The notes beneath the pieces are model-generated. The model was given only the letters and a program-made list of their open reading frames with translations, was not told the DNA's origin and did no database searches. Of a DNA stretch of 64,000 bases, positions 25,846 through 34,568 are shown one piece after another. The DNA is from Inquilinus limosus (GTDB lineage: Bacteria; Pseudomonadota; Alphaproteobacteria; DSM-16000; Inquilinaceae): NCBI RefSeq assembly GCF_002195995.1, contig NZ_NHON01000002.1:58064-122063 (forward strand), in the 5' to 3' direction. The position numbers and the translations under genes are program-made. Within the stretch, counting starts at the first letter, position 1, and each line of letters begins with the position of its first letter.

Positions 25846-26033
25846 CCGTCGTCTCATCGGAGCAAGATGCGGCAGCGCTTCAACTCCTGTCATGTATCGA
25901 CGCTCGGCGCAGGTGGTTCTGCAGCGCCGGCTCACACGGCCGGAGGGCGAACGGACCGGCTGCGGCGGGTAAAGTGAATGTCCCAGGAAGGTCCCGAGAT
26001 GCCCCTTATGGCGCGTCCCGGCCTGGCGGGCGG

Positions 26034-26801
26034 TTATCGGGTTGAAGGTCGGCTCTCCAACAGGAGGCCGCGCGCATCATCGCCTCGCAGCACCGCAGCC
26101 AGGTCGACCGGGCCGGCCTCGGCCGGGGCCAGGTCGAGATCCTGCTCGATATGGATCAGATGGGCCAGCATGGCGGCCGCCGCTCGGTCGGCGTCATGCC
26201 GTGCCAGAGCCTCCAGGATCGCCTCGTGCTCGGCATGGCCGCAGGCGGAGGCGCCGCTGCGGCCATAAAGGGCGATGACCAGCGAGGCGCGCGACACCAG
26301 CTCGCGCAGAAACCGCTCCATCACCCGCTGCCGGGCGATCTCGGCGATGCCGAGATGGAACAGGCCGGAGAGCTGGATCGCGCGGGGGCGGTCGTCGCGG
26401 CCCAGCGCCTCGGCCTCATCGGCCAAGTGCCGCTCCAGTCGCCGGATGTCGGCCGGCACGGTGCGCTCGGCGGCACGGCGGGCGATCGCGGCCTCCAGCG
26501 TCCGCCGGGCCTCGAACACCTCGCGCGCCTCCTCGACCGTCGGCGCCGCGACGAAGGCGCCGCGGTTCTTCTCGATCACCACCATGTGCTGATGCGCCAG
26601 CGCTTGCAGGGCGGAGCGGACGATGGTGCGGCTGACGCCGAAGGCGGTGCCGATCTCGTCCTCCGACAGCTTGGTGCGCGGCGGCAGCCGGTGCTCGACG
26701 ATCGCGTCCAGGATCGAGCGATAGATCGCCGCCGCCCGCGCGCCGCGGTCGGGGATGTCGCGGCTTCCGGCCAGCGTGCCGACGGTCTCGATCGTGTCCA
26801 T
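26034..26801 (-). CDS. GntR-family (FCD) transcriptional regulator
   Basis: A 255-residue regulator with the GntR winged helix near the N-terminus (SILDAIVEHRLPPRTKLSEDEIGTAFGVSRTIVRSALQALAHQHMVVIEKNRGAFVA) and a C-terminal FCD domain (HLGIAEIARQRVMERFLREL, then HAEHEAILEALARHDAD). It is divergent from the PotABCD-type transport operon. A perfect palindrome, GATTGTGCACAATC at 26906-26919, lies between the two and is a likely binding site. The ligand is unknown; regulators of this group usually respond to the compound imported or its breakdown product. Confidence 0.88.
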   Translation of the reverse strand: MDTIETVGTLAGSRDIPDRGARAAAIYRSILDAIVEHRLPPRTKLSEDEIGTAFGVSRTIVRSALQALAHQHMVVIEKNRGAFVAAPTVEEAREVFEARRTLEAAIARRAAERTVPADIRRLERHLADEAEALGRDDRPRAIQLSGLFHLGIAEIARQRVMERFLRELVSRASLVIALYGRSGASACGHAEHEAILEALARHDADRAAAAMLAHLIHIEQDLDLAPAEAGPVDLAAVLRGDDARGLLLESRPSTR

Positions 26802-26905
26802 GCTTCCGCTCCGGCGACGGGCCGCGGCAGGGCGGCCGCGAATCGTCCGGGGTCACCCTCCCATGCAGACGGAAGCCGCTCAAGATTGTATTCTCGTCGC
26901 TCCAA

Positions 26906-26919
26906 GATTGTGCACAATC
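26906..26919. promoter_or_regulatory. Palindromic candidate operator GATTGTGCACAATC
   Basis: This 14-bp perfect palindrome lies in the 252-bp region between the divergent GntR gene and the transport operon. FCD-type GntR proteins commonly bind short palindromes with T-T-G-T and A-C-A-A arms, so the fit is good. A half-site (AAGATTGTA) occurs about 23 bp away at 26882-26890, possibly a second weaker site. Confidence 0.6.
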
Positions 26920-27053
26920 CTGGTTCCATCCGTATGCACATGCCCAAAGCATAGGCGCCGGCCGGTGCCCCATGCGCCCTCGGGCGGCGGAATCGCGCCG
27001 TCGGGCGCTTGGCACGGCGCTTGCTCATCTCCCTGCCCGAAAGGGAGAGCGGC

Positions 27054-28094
27054 ATGCGCGGCGCAGATCTCGAACTGGTGAAGGTGACCAAGCGCTACGG
27101 CGGCACCATCGCCGTGGACGGCATCGACCTGAAGATCCCGGCCGGCACCTATTGCTGCCTGCTCGGCCCATCCGGCTGCGGCAAGACCTCGACCCTGCGC
27201 ATGGTCGCGGGGCATGAGGCGGTGTCGGACGGCGACATCATCCTCGGCGTCGCCAATGTCACCGACCGGCCGCCGGCCAAGCGCGGCACGGCGATGATGT
27301 TCCAGTCCTACGCCCTGTTCCCGCATCTGTCCGTGGTCGACAACGTCGCCTTCAGCCTGAAGATGCGCGGCGTGGCGAAGGCGGAGCGCCGGGGCAGGGC
27401 GGCGCAGCTGCTGGCCCTGGTGGCGATGGAGGCCTATGGCGAGCGGCTGCCGGCGCAGCTGTCGGGTGGGCAGCAGCAACGCGTGGCGCTGGCCCGGGCG
27501 CTGATCACCCAGCCGCAGATCCTGCTGCTGGACGAGCCGCTCTCGGCGCTCGACCCGTTCCTGCGGGTCAGGATGCGGGCCGAGCTGAAGCGGCTGCAGG
27601 CGGAACTCGGGATCAGCTTCATCCACGTCACCCACAGCCAGGAGGAGGCTATGGCGCTGGCCGACCTGGCGGTGGTGATGAAGGGCGGCCGGATCGAGCA
27701 GGCAGGGTCGCCGCAGGAGCTGTTCACCCGGCCGGCCACCGAATTCGTCGCCCGCTTCATCGGCGGCCATAATGTCGTGACCCTCGGCGGCCGCCCGGCG
27801 ACGCTGCGCGCCGACCGGCTGCGGCTGAGCAGGATCAACGGCGCCGGCCCCCATGGCGTCACGTTGCCGCCCGGCCAGGTCGAGGCGGTGGTGCAGGGGG
27901 TCGAGTACCAGGGCGCCACCGTCCATGTCGCCTTCGGCTGCGACCTGGCGCCCGACATGCTGGCCTGGCTGCCCGAAGCCGACTTCTTCGCCGACCCGGT
28001 GGCGCCGGGCGACCGCGTCGCCGTCGCCTGGGCCGACCAGGACATCCATCCCCTCGACGCCGCGGGGCGCGGCGACCATCGCCCCCAACACTGA
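27054..28094 (+). CDS. ABC transporter ATPase, PotA-like
   Basis: A 346-residue ATPase with Walker A GPSGCGKTS, a Q-loop in MMFQSYALFPHLSV, signature LSGGQQQRVALARAL, Walker B LLLDEPLSAL and the H-loop HVTHSQEEAM. A C-terminal TOBE-type regulatory domain follows from about residue 240. The start at 27054 has AAGGGAGAG just upstream; an ATG-less reading from 27009 is less likely. It powers the importer encoded by the next three genes. The gene order ATPase, binding protein, two permeases is typical of polyamine, opine or iron-type importers. Confidence 0.93.
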   Translation: MRGADLELVKVTKRYGGTIAVDGIDLKIPAGTYCCLLGPSGCGKTSTLRMVAGHEAVSDGDIILGVANVTDRPPAKRGTAMMFQSYALFPHLSVVDNVAFSLKMRGVAKAERRGRAAQLLALVAMEAYGERLPAQLSGGQQQRVALARALITQPQILLLDEPLSALDPFLRVRMRAELKRLQAELGISFIHVTHSQEEAMALADLAVVMKGGRIEQAGSPQELFTRPATEFVARFIGGHNVVTLGGRPATLRADRLRLSRINGAGPHGVTLPPGQVEAVVQGVEYQGATVHVAFGCDLAPDMLAWLPEADFFADPVAPGDRVAVAWADQDIHPLDAAGRGDHRPQH

Positions 28095-28106
28095 CGGAGG
28101 CTCACC

Positions 28107-29396
28107 ATGGCGGACACCAAGGATACCAAGCGCGGCCTCTCCCGCCGCACCCTGCTGAAGACCACGGCGGCGACGGCCGGCGCGCTGGTCGGCAGCCGCG
28201 CCATCACCGGCTTCCCGGCGATCATCGCGGCCGAGCCGGTGACGCTGCGCTACCTCGGCACCGCGGTGAACCAGAGCGCCGACATCGCCCGGAAGGCGAA
28301 GGAAGATCTCGGCATCATCATCGAATACGTGCCGGTGACCACCGACGAGGTGACCAAGCGCATCGTCACCCAGCCGAACTCCTTCGATCTCGTCGACAGC
28401 GAATACTTCTCGCTGAAGAAGCTGCTGCCCTCCGGCAACCTGCAGGGCATGGACGCCAAGCGGATCAAATATGTCGACCAGATCTCGACCGTCTTCACCA
28501 AGGGCGAGCTGAACGGCAAGACCATCGGCGACCAGGGCACCGCGCCGAAGAAGGTGTTCTACCTGCCCGAGAAGAACGGGAAGACCTTCGCCGCCGAGCC
28601 GACCGAGTGGATCACCCTGATCCCGACCACCTACAACGCCGACACGCTCGGCATCCGGCCCGATCTGATCGGCCGGCCGGTCGAGAGCTGGAAGGAGCTC
28701 TTGAACCCCGAATTCAAGGGCAAGGCCTCGATCCTGAACATCCCGTCGATCGGCATCATGGACGCGGCGATGGTGGTGGAATCGGCCGGTCTCCACACCT
28801 ATGCCGACAAGGGCAACATGACGAAGGAGGAGATCGACCTGACCATGAAGGTGCTGACCGAGGCCAAGCAGGCCGGCCAGTTCCGTGCCTTCTGGCAGGA
28901 TTTCAACGAGAGCGTGAACCTGATGGCCTCGGGCGAGACGGTGATCCAGTCGATGTGGTCGCCGGCCGTGACCAAGGTCCGCTCGATGGGCATCGCCTGC
29001 ACCTTCCAGCCGCTGAAGGAGGGCTACCGCGCCTGGGCCTCCGGCTTCGGCCTGCCGAAGACGCTGAAGGACCGGAAGCTCGACGCCGCCTATGACTTCA
29101 TCAACTGGTTCCTGTCCGGCTGGGCCGGCGCCTATCTCAACCGCCAGGGCTACTACTCGGCGGTGCTGGATACGGCCAAGGCCAATATGGAGCCCTACGA
29201 GTGGGCCTATTGGATGGAGGGCAAGCCGGCCGAGAAGGACATCAAGGCGCCGGACGGCACGGTAATGGAGAAGGCGGGCGCGGTGCGCGACGGCGGCTCC
29301 TACGACCAGCGCATGGGCTCGGTCGCCTGCTGGAACGCGGTGATGGACGAGAACGACTACATGGTCCGCAAGTGGAACGCCTTCATCGCCGCGTGA
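28107..29396 (+). CDS. PotD-like ABC transporter substrate-binding protein, Tat-exported
   Basis: A 429-residue binding protein with a twin-arginine leader (LSRRTLLKTTAATAGALVG). The mature part has patterns of PotD/PotF-like proteins: EWITLIPTTYNADTLGI, ESWKELLNPEFKGKASILN, and AYDFINWFLSGWAGAYLNRQGYY. It lies 12 bp behind the ATPase gene. The ligand is not obvious; the linked racemase-like gene would fit an amino-acid derivative or hydantoin-like compound (inference). A 115-bp mosaic repeat follows before the permease genes. Confidence 0.88.
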   Translation: MADTKDTKRGLSRRTLLKTTAATAGALVGSRAITGFPAIIAAEPVTLRYLGTAVNQSADIARKAKEDLGIIIEYVPVTTDEVTKRIVTQPNSFDLVDSEYFSLKKLLPSGNLQGMDAKRIKYVDQISTVFTKGELNGKTIGDQGTAPKKVFYLPEKNGKTFAAEPTEWITLIPTTYNADTLGIRPDLIGRPVESWKELLNPEFKGKASILNIPSIGIMDAAMVVESAGLHTYADKGNMTKEEIDLTMKVLTEAKQAGQFRAFWQDFNESVNLMASGETVIQSMWSPAVTKVRSMGIACTFQPLKEGYRAWASGFGLPKTLKDRKLDAAYDFINWFLSGWAGAYLNRQGYYSAVLDTAKANMEPYEWAYWMEGKPAEKDIKAPDGTVMEKAGAVRDGGSYDQRMGSVACWNAVMDENDYMVRKWNAFIAA

Positions 29397-29418
29397 GGCG
29401 CTGAGGACCATCGTGACC

Positions 29419-29533
29419 GCCCCCTCACCCGAAATCGCTGCCGCGATTTCGACCTCTCCCCGAGGAGAGGTGAAGATTCCCTCTCCTCGGGGAGAGGGAG
29501 GGGCCCGGCCGCAGGCCGGGAGGGTGAGGGGGC
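29419..29533. repeat. Mosaic palindromic repeat element with 12-bp terminal inverted repeats
   Basis: The element is bounded by GCCCCCTCACCC (29419-29430) and its exact complement GGGTGAGGGGGC (29522-29533). Inside are four further hairpins: GAAATCGC/GCGATTTC (29431-29450), CCTCTCC/GGAGAGG (29453-29470), CCCTCTCC/GGAGAGGG (29479-29498) and CCCGGCC/GGCCGGG (29504-29520). This composition resembles the intergenic mosaic elements (RIME-like) known in Rhizobiales and relatives. It sits inside the transport operon, where the folded RNA could lower expression of the permeases relative to the binding protein. Confidence 0.75.
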
Positions 29534-29560
29534 TCGCCGCCGCATGATCCGAGAGGCACG

Positions 29561-30493
29561 ATGACCGCCATCCCCGCGGAAGACGCATCCGTCCGCTCCG
29601 TCGCGGCGCCCAAGGCTGAATCCTCCGGCCGCTTCACGGCGTTCCTCCAGGCCGCGCCGATGATGCTGGTGTTCCTGCTGTTCTTCGTGCTGCCGCTGGC
29701 GGTCACGGTGGTGGTCAGCTTCTGGGACTACACCGAATACTCGATCGTCCCCGACTTCACGGTCCGCAACTATGTCGAGGCCTTCGACGGCTGCCTGACG
29801 TCACTGCCGGAGCTGTGCACCACCTTCAAGACCTATCTCTCGACCCTGAAGATCGGGGCGATGGTCTGGGCCATCACCCTGACCCTGGGCTTCACCATCG
29901 CCTATTTCCTGGTGTTCCACGTCCGGACCACGGCGATGCAGATCGTGCTGTGCCTGCTCTGCACCATCCCGTTCTGGACCTCGAACGTGATCCGGATGAT
30001 CTCCTGGATCCCGCTGCTCGGCCGCAACGGGCTGGTCAACCAGGGGCTGCTCGGCCTCGGGCTGATCGACCGGCCGATCGACGGGCTGCTCTACTCGGAA
30101 TTCTCAGTGGTGCTGGCCTTCGTCCACCTGTTCACGGTGTTCATGATCGTGCCGATCCTGAACTCGATGCTGCGCATCGACCGGTCGCTGATCGAGGCCG
30201 CGACCGATGCCGGTGCCAGCGGCTGGCAGATCCTGTGGAACGTGATCGTGCCGCTGTGCAAGCCGGGCATCGTCATCGGCTCGATCTTCGTCGTCACCAT
30301 CGTGATGGGCGACTTCGTCACCGTCGGCGTCATGGGCGGCCAGCAGATCGCCTCGGTCGGCAAGGTGATCCAGGTCCAGCTCAGCTACCTGCAGTTCCCG
30401 GCCGCGGCGGCCAACGCCGTGATCCTGTTGGCCGTCGTCATCATGATCATCGTCGCGCTGACCCGGCTGGTCGACATCCGGAAGGAACTTTGA
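29561..30493 (+). CDS. ABC transporter permease, PotB-like
   Basis: A 310-residue inner-membrane protein with about six helices, opening MMLVFLLFFVLPLAVTVVVSFWDYTEYS. It has the coupling loop SLIEAATDAGASGWQILWNVIVPLCKPGI, and the segment PFWTSNVIRMISWIPLLGRNG typical of PotB-like proteins. It ends three bases before the second permease gene and forms the channel with it. A hydrophilic N-terminal tail of about 30 residues precedes the first helix. Confidence 0.92.
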   Translation: MTAIPAEDASVRSVAAPKAESSGRFTAFLQAAPMMLVFLLFFVLPLAVTVVVSFWDYTEYSIVPDFTVRNYVEAFDGCLTSLPELCTTFKTYLSTLKIGAMVWAITLTLGFTIAYFLVFHVRTTAMQIVLCLLCTIPFWTSNVIRMISWIPLLGRNGLVNQGLLGLGLIDRPIDGLLYSEFSVVLAFVHLFTVFMIVPILNSMLRIDRSLIEAATDAGASGWQILWNVIVPLCKPGIVIGSIFVVTIVMGDFVTVGVMGGQQIASVGKVIQVQLSYLQFPAAAANAVILLAVVIMIIVALTRLVDIRKEL

Positions 30494-30496
30494 GCG

Positions 30497-31399
30497 ATGC
30501 GCGAGGGCCGTCCGCTCTCCTTCTACGTCCTGGCCGCCGTGTTCGGCCTGTTCGTGCTGTTCCTGTACGGCCCGACTTTGACCATCTTCGTGCTGTCCTT
30601 CCAGGGGCCGCAGGGCGGGCTGACCTTCCCGATGAACGGGATCTCGACCTTCTGGTTCGAGAAGCTATGGGCCGGCATGGGCGTGGTCGACATCGGCGCC
30701 GCCTTCTGGCGCTCGCTGAAGCTCGGCCTGGTCGTGATGGTGCTGACCATGGCCTTCTCGGTGATGGCGGGCCTGGCCTTCCGCCGGCGCTTTCCCGGGC
30801 AGTCGGCGCTGTTCTACACCGCCATCGCCAGCCTGATCATGCCGTCGATCGTGGTCTCGCTCGGCATCGCGCTGGAGTTCCGCCTGCTCGACGAGGCGAT
30901 CAAAGCCTTGGGCGAGAGCTGGGACATCGCCTGGATCAATGACGAGTTCACCACGGCGATGGGCCTCTTCCGCTCCGGCCTCGGCGCGCATCTGACCTGG
31001 ACGATGCCCTTCGGCCTCCTGATCATGTTCGCGGTCTTCAACCGCTTCGACCGCCGCTACGAGGAGGCGGCGCGGGACCTGGGGGCCTCCTCCTGGCAGA
31101 GCTTCCGCCATGTCGTGCTGCCGATCATCGGCGCCAGCGTGGTCGGCGTCGGGCTGTTCGGCTTCACCCTGTCCTGGGACGAGATCGCCCGGTCGTCCCA
31201 GGCGATCGGCGAGCAGAACACTTTGCCGCTGGAACTGCAGGGCCTGACCACCACGGTGACGACGCCGGAGATCTACGCCCTCGGCACGGTGACCACGGCG
31301 GTGTCGCTGGCGGTGGTGCTGACCGCGCTCGGCCTGATGGCGCTGCTGCGCCGCCGCCGCGGCCGCCACGGCATGGATGCAGGGCAGGGGCTGGTGTGA
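30497..31399 (+). CDS. ABC transporter permease, PotC-like
   Basis: A 300-residue inner-membrane protein with six helices. PTLTIFVLSFQGPQGGLTFPMNGIS is a typical start of the first periplasmic part, and EEAARDLGASSWQSFRHVVLPIIGASVV is the coupling loop that contacts the ATPase. Its stop codon overlaps the GTG start of the racemase-like gene, so the two are translationally coupled. Confidence 0.92.
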   Translation: MREGRPLSFYVLAAVFGLFVLFLYGPTLTIFVLSFQGPQGGLTFPMNGISTFWFEKLWAGMGVVDIGAAFWRSLKLGLVVMVLTMAFSVMAGLAFRRRFPGQSALFYTAIASLIMPSIVVSLGIALEFRLLDEAIKALGESWDIAWINDEFTTAMGLFRSGLGAHLTWTMPFGLLIMFAVFNRFDRRYEEAARDLGASSWQSFRHVVLPIIGASVVGVGLFGFTLSWDEIARSSQAIGEQNTLPLELQGLTTTVTTPEIYALGTVTTAVSLAVVLTALGLMALLRRRRGRHGMDAGQGLV

Positions 31400-32139
31400 C
31401 CGGCATGGAGATCCTTGTCGTCAACCCGAACACCACGGCCGGCATGACCGCCAAGATCGCCGCCGCCGCCGCGGCCGTGGCGGCGCCGGGCACCCGTGTC
31501 ACCGCGGTCAATCCGGAGACCGGCCCGGCCTCGATCGAGGGCTGGGTCGACGGCGCCCTGGCGGTGCCGGCGCTGCTGCGGGAGATCGCCCGCGGCGAGG
31601 CGCGTGGCGTTGCCGGCCACGTCATCGCCTGCTTCGACGACACCGGGCTGGACGCCGCCCGCAGTCTGGCGGCGGTGCCGGTGGTCGGCATCGGCGAGGC
31701 TGCCTTCCATGTCGCCTCGCTGCTGGCCGGCCGCTTCGCGGTGGTGACCACGCTGGGGCGCTCGATCCCGGTGATCGAGGCGAACCTGCAGCGCTATGGC
31801 CTGGCCTCGCGCTGCGCCCGGGTGCGGGCGGCGGAGATCCCGGTGCTGGAACTGGAGCGCCCGGGCTCGGAGGCCGAGGCTCGGATCTCGGCCGAGATCG
31901 CGGCGGCGCTCGAGGGCGACCGGGCCGAGGCGATCGTGCTGGGCTGCGCCGGCATGGCCGATCTGGCTACGCGGCTGTCGGCCCGGCACGGCGTGCCGGT
32001 GGTCGACGGCGTCGCCGCCGCGGTCACGCTGGTCGAGGCCCTGGCGCGGCTCGGCCTGCGCACGGCCAAGACCGGCGGCTATGCCTCGCCGCGGCCGAAG
32101 CCCTATGCCGGCGGAATGACCGGGTTCGGCACCCGGTGA
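31396..32139 (+). CDS. Asp/Glu/hydantoin racemase family protein
   Basis: A 247-residue protein opening ILVVNPNTTAGMTAKI, the family's N-terminal strand. The two catalytic cysteines are present: Cys79 in IACFDDTGLD and Cys184 in VLGCAGMADL, as expected for a two-base racemase. The start is the GTG at 31396, overlapping the permease stop, with AGGGG just upstream; an ATG three codons in is possible. It acts in the cytoplasm, probably isomerising an imported amino acid, hydantoin or related compound brought in by the same operon's transporter (inference). Confidence 0.87.
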   Translation: MTGMEILVVNPNTTAGMTAKIAAAAAAVAAPGTRVTAVNPETGPASIEGWVDGALAVPALLREIARGEARGVAGHVIACFDDTGLDAARSLAAVPVVGIGEAAFHVASLLAGRFAVVTTLGRSIPVIEANLQRYGLASRCARVRAAEIPVLELERPGSEAEARISAEIAAALEGDRAEAIVLGCAGMADLATRLSARHGVPVVDGVAAAVTLVEALARLGLRTAKTGGYASPRPKPYAGGMTGFGTR

Positions 32140-32247
32140 GCATGCTGCGCTATCGGTGAACGAGGCTTTCCCCGGTGTATTCGGACAGATGTCCGCTGTC
32201 GGGTCGCCGGTGCGACCATCTGCTGAACGCGGTCCAGCGGCGCGGCA

Positions 32248-32375
32248 TCAGTGCCGCGCCGCCCATTCGTGCCAGGCGCCGACGAACACCGCGACATCGC
32301 GATATCCCGCCTGCCGCGGCGCGTCGACGGCCGTCGCGGCGCGGCAGGCGACCTCGTCATGGTGGCGTCGCTCCA
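32248..32375 (-). pseudogene. Rhodanese-like protein, C-terminal remnant
   Basis: One minus-strand frame reads ERRHHDEVACRAATAVDA, then QAGYRDVAVFVGAWHEWAARH and a stop. The A-G-Y-x-D-V-A-V-x-x-G-A-W-x-E-W pattern is the typical C-terminal end of rhodanese-type sulfurtransferases. The active-site cysteine loop and all upstream sequence are missing. It abuts the LytTR fragment on the same strand. Confidence 0.5.
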
Positions 32376-32705
32376 TCAGATGATCACTTCAGGGCGAGTA
32401 TCGAGGCTCTGTCGCAGCCGCCGCGCGGCAATGCGGCCCAGCATGACTGGTCCAATGCCGTCACCGAGCGACAGGCTGCAACGCCCCGCCTCCCGCCAGT
32501 CCACCCGCTCCAACTGGTCCAGGTTGACGATCAGCGAGCGGCTGATGCGGACGAAGGGAGGCGTGGGCAACTGGGCTTCGAAGTGCCGGAGCAGCCGGCA
32601 CACCAGATAATCCCCGCGCGCCCGGCTCTCTGCCGACAAGACCGGCACGGCCCTCGGCGTCCGCTCCGTCTCCATTGCCGGATTCGTGCAAAGCAGACAG
32701 GCCAA
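32376..32705 (-). CDS. LytTR DNA-binding domain protein, probably truncated
   Basis: A 109-residue reading frame with the characteristic LytTR segment FVRISRSLIVNLDQLERVDWREAGRC and the preceding helix YLVCRLLRHFEAQLPTP. The usual first two beta strands of the domain, and any receiver or membrane domain, are absent. The first 20 or so residues look unrelated. It may be a small stand-alone regulator, but the position between a rhodanese remnant and a LysR gene makes a 5'-truncated gene more likely. Confidence 0.5.
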   Translation of the reverse strand: MACLLCTNPAMETERTPRAVPVLSAESRARGDYLVCRLLRHFEAQLPTPPFVRISRSLIVNLDQLERVDWREAGRCSLSLGDGIGPVMLGRIAARRLRQSLDTRPEVII

Positions 32706-32724
32706 CTGAACAGAGCCGCCCGAG

Positions 32725-33585
32725 TCAGGATTGCAAGTTCGCGATGTGATTGGTCACCGTGGTGATGAAGGCCCGCAGACGGTGAAGGCGCCTCATGTCG
32801 CGATGATAGCCCATCCAGATATCCCGGCCGGGTGGCTCCGCCGGCAGGTTGAGCCGGCGCAGCCCTGCCATCTGATTGCCGACGACTTGCGGCAGAACAG
32901 CGATACCGATGCCCAGTCTGCACATGCGCCCCTGCACATTCCGATTGTTCGAACGCAGGACGGGCCTCGCATTCGGGAAGCTCTCCTCGAGCCAGGCGAT
33001 ATCCGGGAACTGGCCCGTCGACGTCTCGTGGGTGATGAGCCGGAAGCCGGCTCCATCGCCATAGGCCGGCTCGGGGGACTCCGCCGCGACATAGGCACCA
33101 TAGGCCAGTCGGATCAGCCGTCGCTGCACGACATCGGGCGTGTTGAACGGGACGATCCGGAACGCGATGTCGGCCTCCCGCTGGGCGAGGCTGAACAGGC
33201 GGGTGCCCGTCAGGATCTCGATATCGACGAGGGGATAGGCCTTGGCGTAATCGGCGATGATCGGCGGCAGGACGTAGGCGCCGAACCAGTCGGCGGACGA
33301 TATGCGCAGGCTGCCCTGAAGGTCTTGCTCCTGCCCGGCGAGCCGCCGTTCCATGGCCAGGGCGCCTTCCTCCATCTGCTCCGCCATGGCGATGACGGCG
33401 TTGCCCTCCTCGGTCGGAATGAAGCCGTCGGCCGTTCGCTGGAACAGCGTATGGCCGGTCGCCTGTTCGAGGGCCCGGAGGCGACGGCCGACCGTCGGAT
33501 GGCTCAGGTGAAGCGCGCGGGCGGCGCCGCCCAGCGTGCCGGCGCGGGCTATGGCCAGAAAAATCCGGACGTCGCTCCACTCCAT
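32725..33585 (-). CDS. LysR-family transcriptional regulator
   Basis: A 286-residue regulator. The winged helix is VRIFLAIARAGTLGGAARALHLSHPTVGRRLRALEQATGHTLFQRTADGF; the effector domain includes GSLRISSADWFGAYVLPPII and ADIAFRIVPFNTPDVVQRRL. The central part and the MEWSDVRIFLAIA start resemble the group of LysR proteins that act on neighbouring oxidoreductase genes. It is divergent from the SDR-EthD-MFS cluster, with a 136-bp shared region, and probably controls it. Confidence 0.88.
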   Translation of the reverse strand: MEWSDVRIFLAIARAGTLGGAARALHLSHPTVGRRLRALEQATGHTLFQRTADGFIPTEEGNAVIAMAEQMEEGALAMERRLAGQEQDLQGSLRISSADWFGAYVLPPIIADYAKAYPLVDIEILTGTRLFSLAQREADIAFRIVPFNTPDVVQRRLIRLAYGAYVAAESPEPAYGDGAGFRLITHETSTGQFPDIAWLEESFPNARPVLRSNNRNVQGRMCRLGIGIAVLPQVVGNQMAGLRRLNLPAEPPGRDIWMGYHRDMRRLHRLRAFITTVTNHIANLQS

Positions 33586-33721
33586 CGGGCCGACTCACAA
33601 AAGTGAACAGAGATCGTTCGATACTGTCAGTTATCGTACAGATCTGATCGCCTAAATCCACCTGGTGCGGACGAGCCGCGCGTGAAGCAGGCCCTCGTCG
33701 GGCGCATCGCAGGAGGATTTG

Positions 33722-34558
33722 GTGAAGACCTGGCTGATTACCGGATGTTCGTCCGGCTTGGGGAAGCAACTTGCCGAGGCGGTCGCCGGGCGTGGCGACC
33801 GGCTTGTCGCCACCGCGCGTTCGGTCGATGCCTTGCGGGCGTTGTGCGGCCGTTACCCCGATACTGTGCGCGGCATCGCGCTCGACGTGACGCAGCCCGG
33901 CGCCGCGGCAGAGGCGGTCGCGCTGGCCGAGAGCGCCTTCGGCGGTCTCGATATCCTGGTGAACAACGCCGGATTCGGCTTCATCGGGGCGATCGAGGAG
34001 GGGGAGCCCGGCGAATACCGGCCGGTGTTCGAGGCGAATGTGTTCGGCCTGATCGAGACGACGCGGGCCGCGTTGCCGGCGCTCCGCAGGCGTGAAGGGG
34101 CCCGCATCGTCAATCTTTCCTCCGGCGCCGGTATCGCCGGTTCTGCGGGCAATGGCATCTACAACGCGACCAAGTTCGCGGTGGAAGGCCTGTCGGAAGC
34201 CCTGGCGGAGGAGCTTCGTCCCCTGGGGCTGAAGGTCATCATCGTCGAGCCCGGCCCCTTCCGCACCGAGTTTCTCGGCCGCTCGATCGTCGCCGCGGCG
34301 CGGGAGATCGCCGCCTATGCCGACACGGCGCATGCGAGGCGGCGGTATCGCCAGACCAACAATGGCAGGCAGGCAGGCGATCCCGCCAAGGCCGTCGCCG
34401 TGATGCTGCAGGCCATCGATACCGAGCATCCGCCGCTGCACCTCCCGCTCGGACCGGTCGCGCATGCGATCGCGGATCGGAAGCTGGAGAGATTCCGCGC
34501 CGACATCGCCGCCTGGCGCGACATCTCCATCGCCACTGATTTCGACACTCGGAGCTGA
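33722..34558 (+). CDS. Short-chain dehydrogenase/reductase
   Basis: A 278-residue classical SDR. TGCSSGLG forms the cofactor loop, LVNNAGFGFIG the N-N-A-G motif, and the active site is Ser134 in VNLSSGAG with Tyr147 and Lys151 in YNATK. The GTG at 33722 is preferred as start over the TTG one codon earlier because AGGAGGA then has better spacing. It belongs to the group that opens KTWLITGCSSGLG and is common next to LysR genes. The substrate is unknown. Confidence 0.88.
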   Translation: MKTWLITGCSSGLGKQLAEAVAGRGDRLVATARSVDALRALCGRYPDTVRGIALDVTQPGAAAEAVALAESAFGGLDILVNNAGFGFIGAIEEGEPGEYRPVFEANVFGLIETTRAALPALRRREGARIVNLSSGAGIAGSAGNGIYNATKFAVEGLSEALAEELRPLGLKVIIVEPGPFRTEFLGRSIVAAAREIAAYADTAHARRRYRQTNNGRQAGDPAKAVAVMLQAIDTEHPPLHLPLGPVAHAIADRKLERFRADIAAWRDISIATDFDTRS

Positions 34559-34568
34559 GGAGCCCGCT

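Noticed and set aside
26880-29588. A 902-residue minus-strand open frame antisense to the PotA- and PotD-like genes
   Set aside because: The composition is that of a shadow frame. The plus-strand genes show Walker motifs and a Tat leader.
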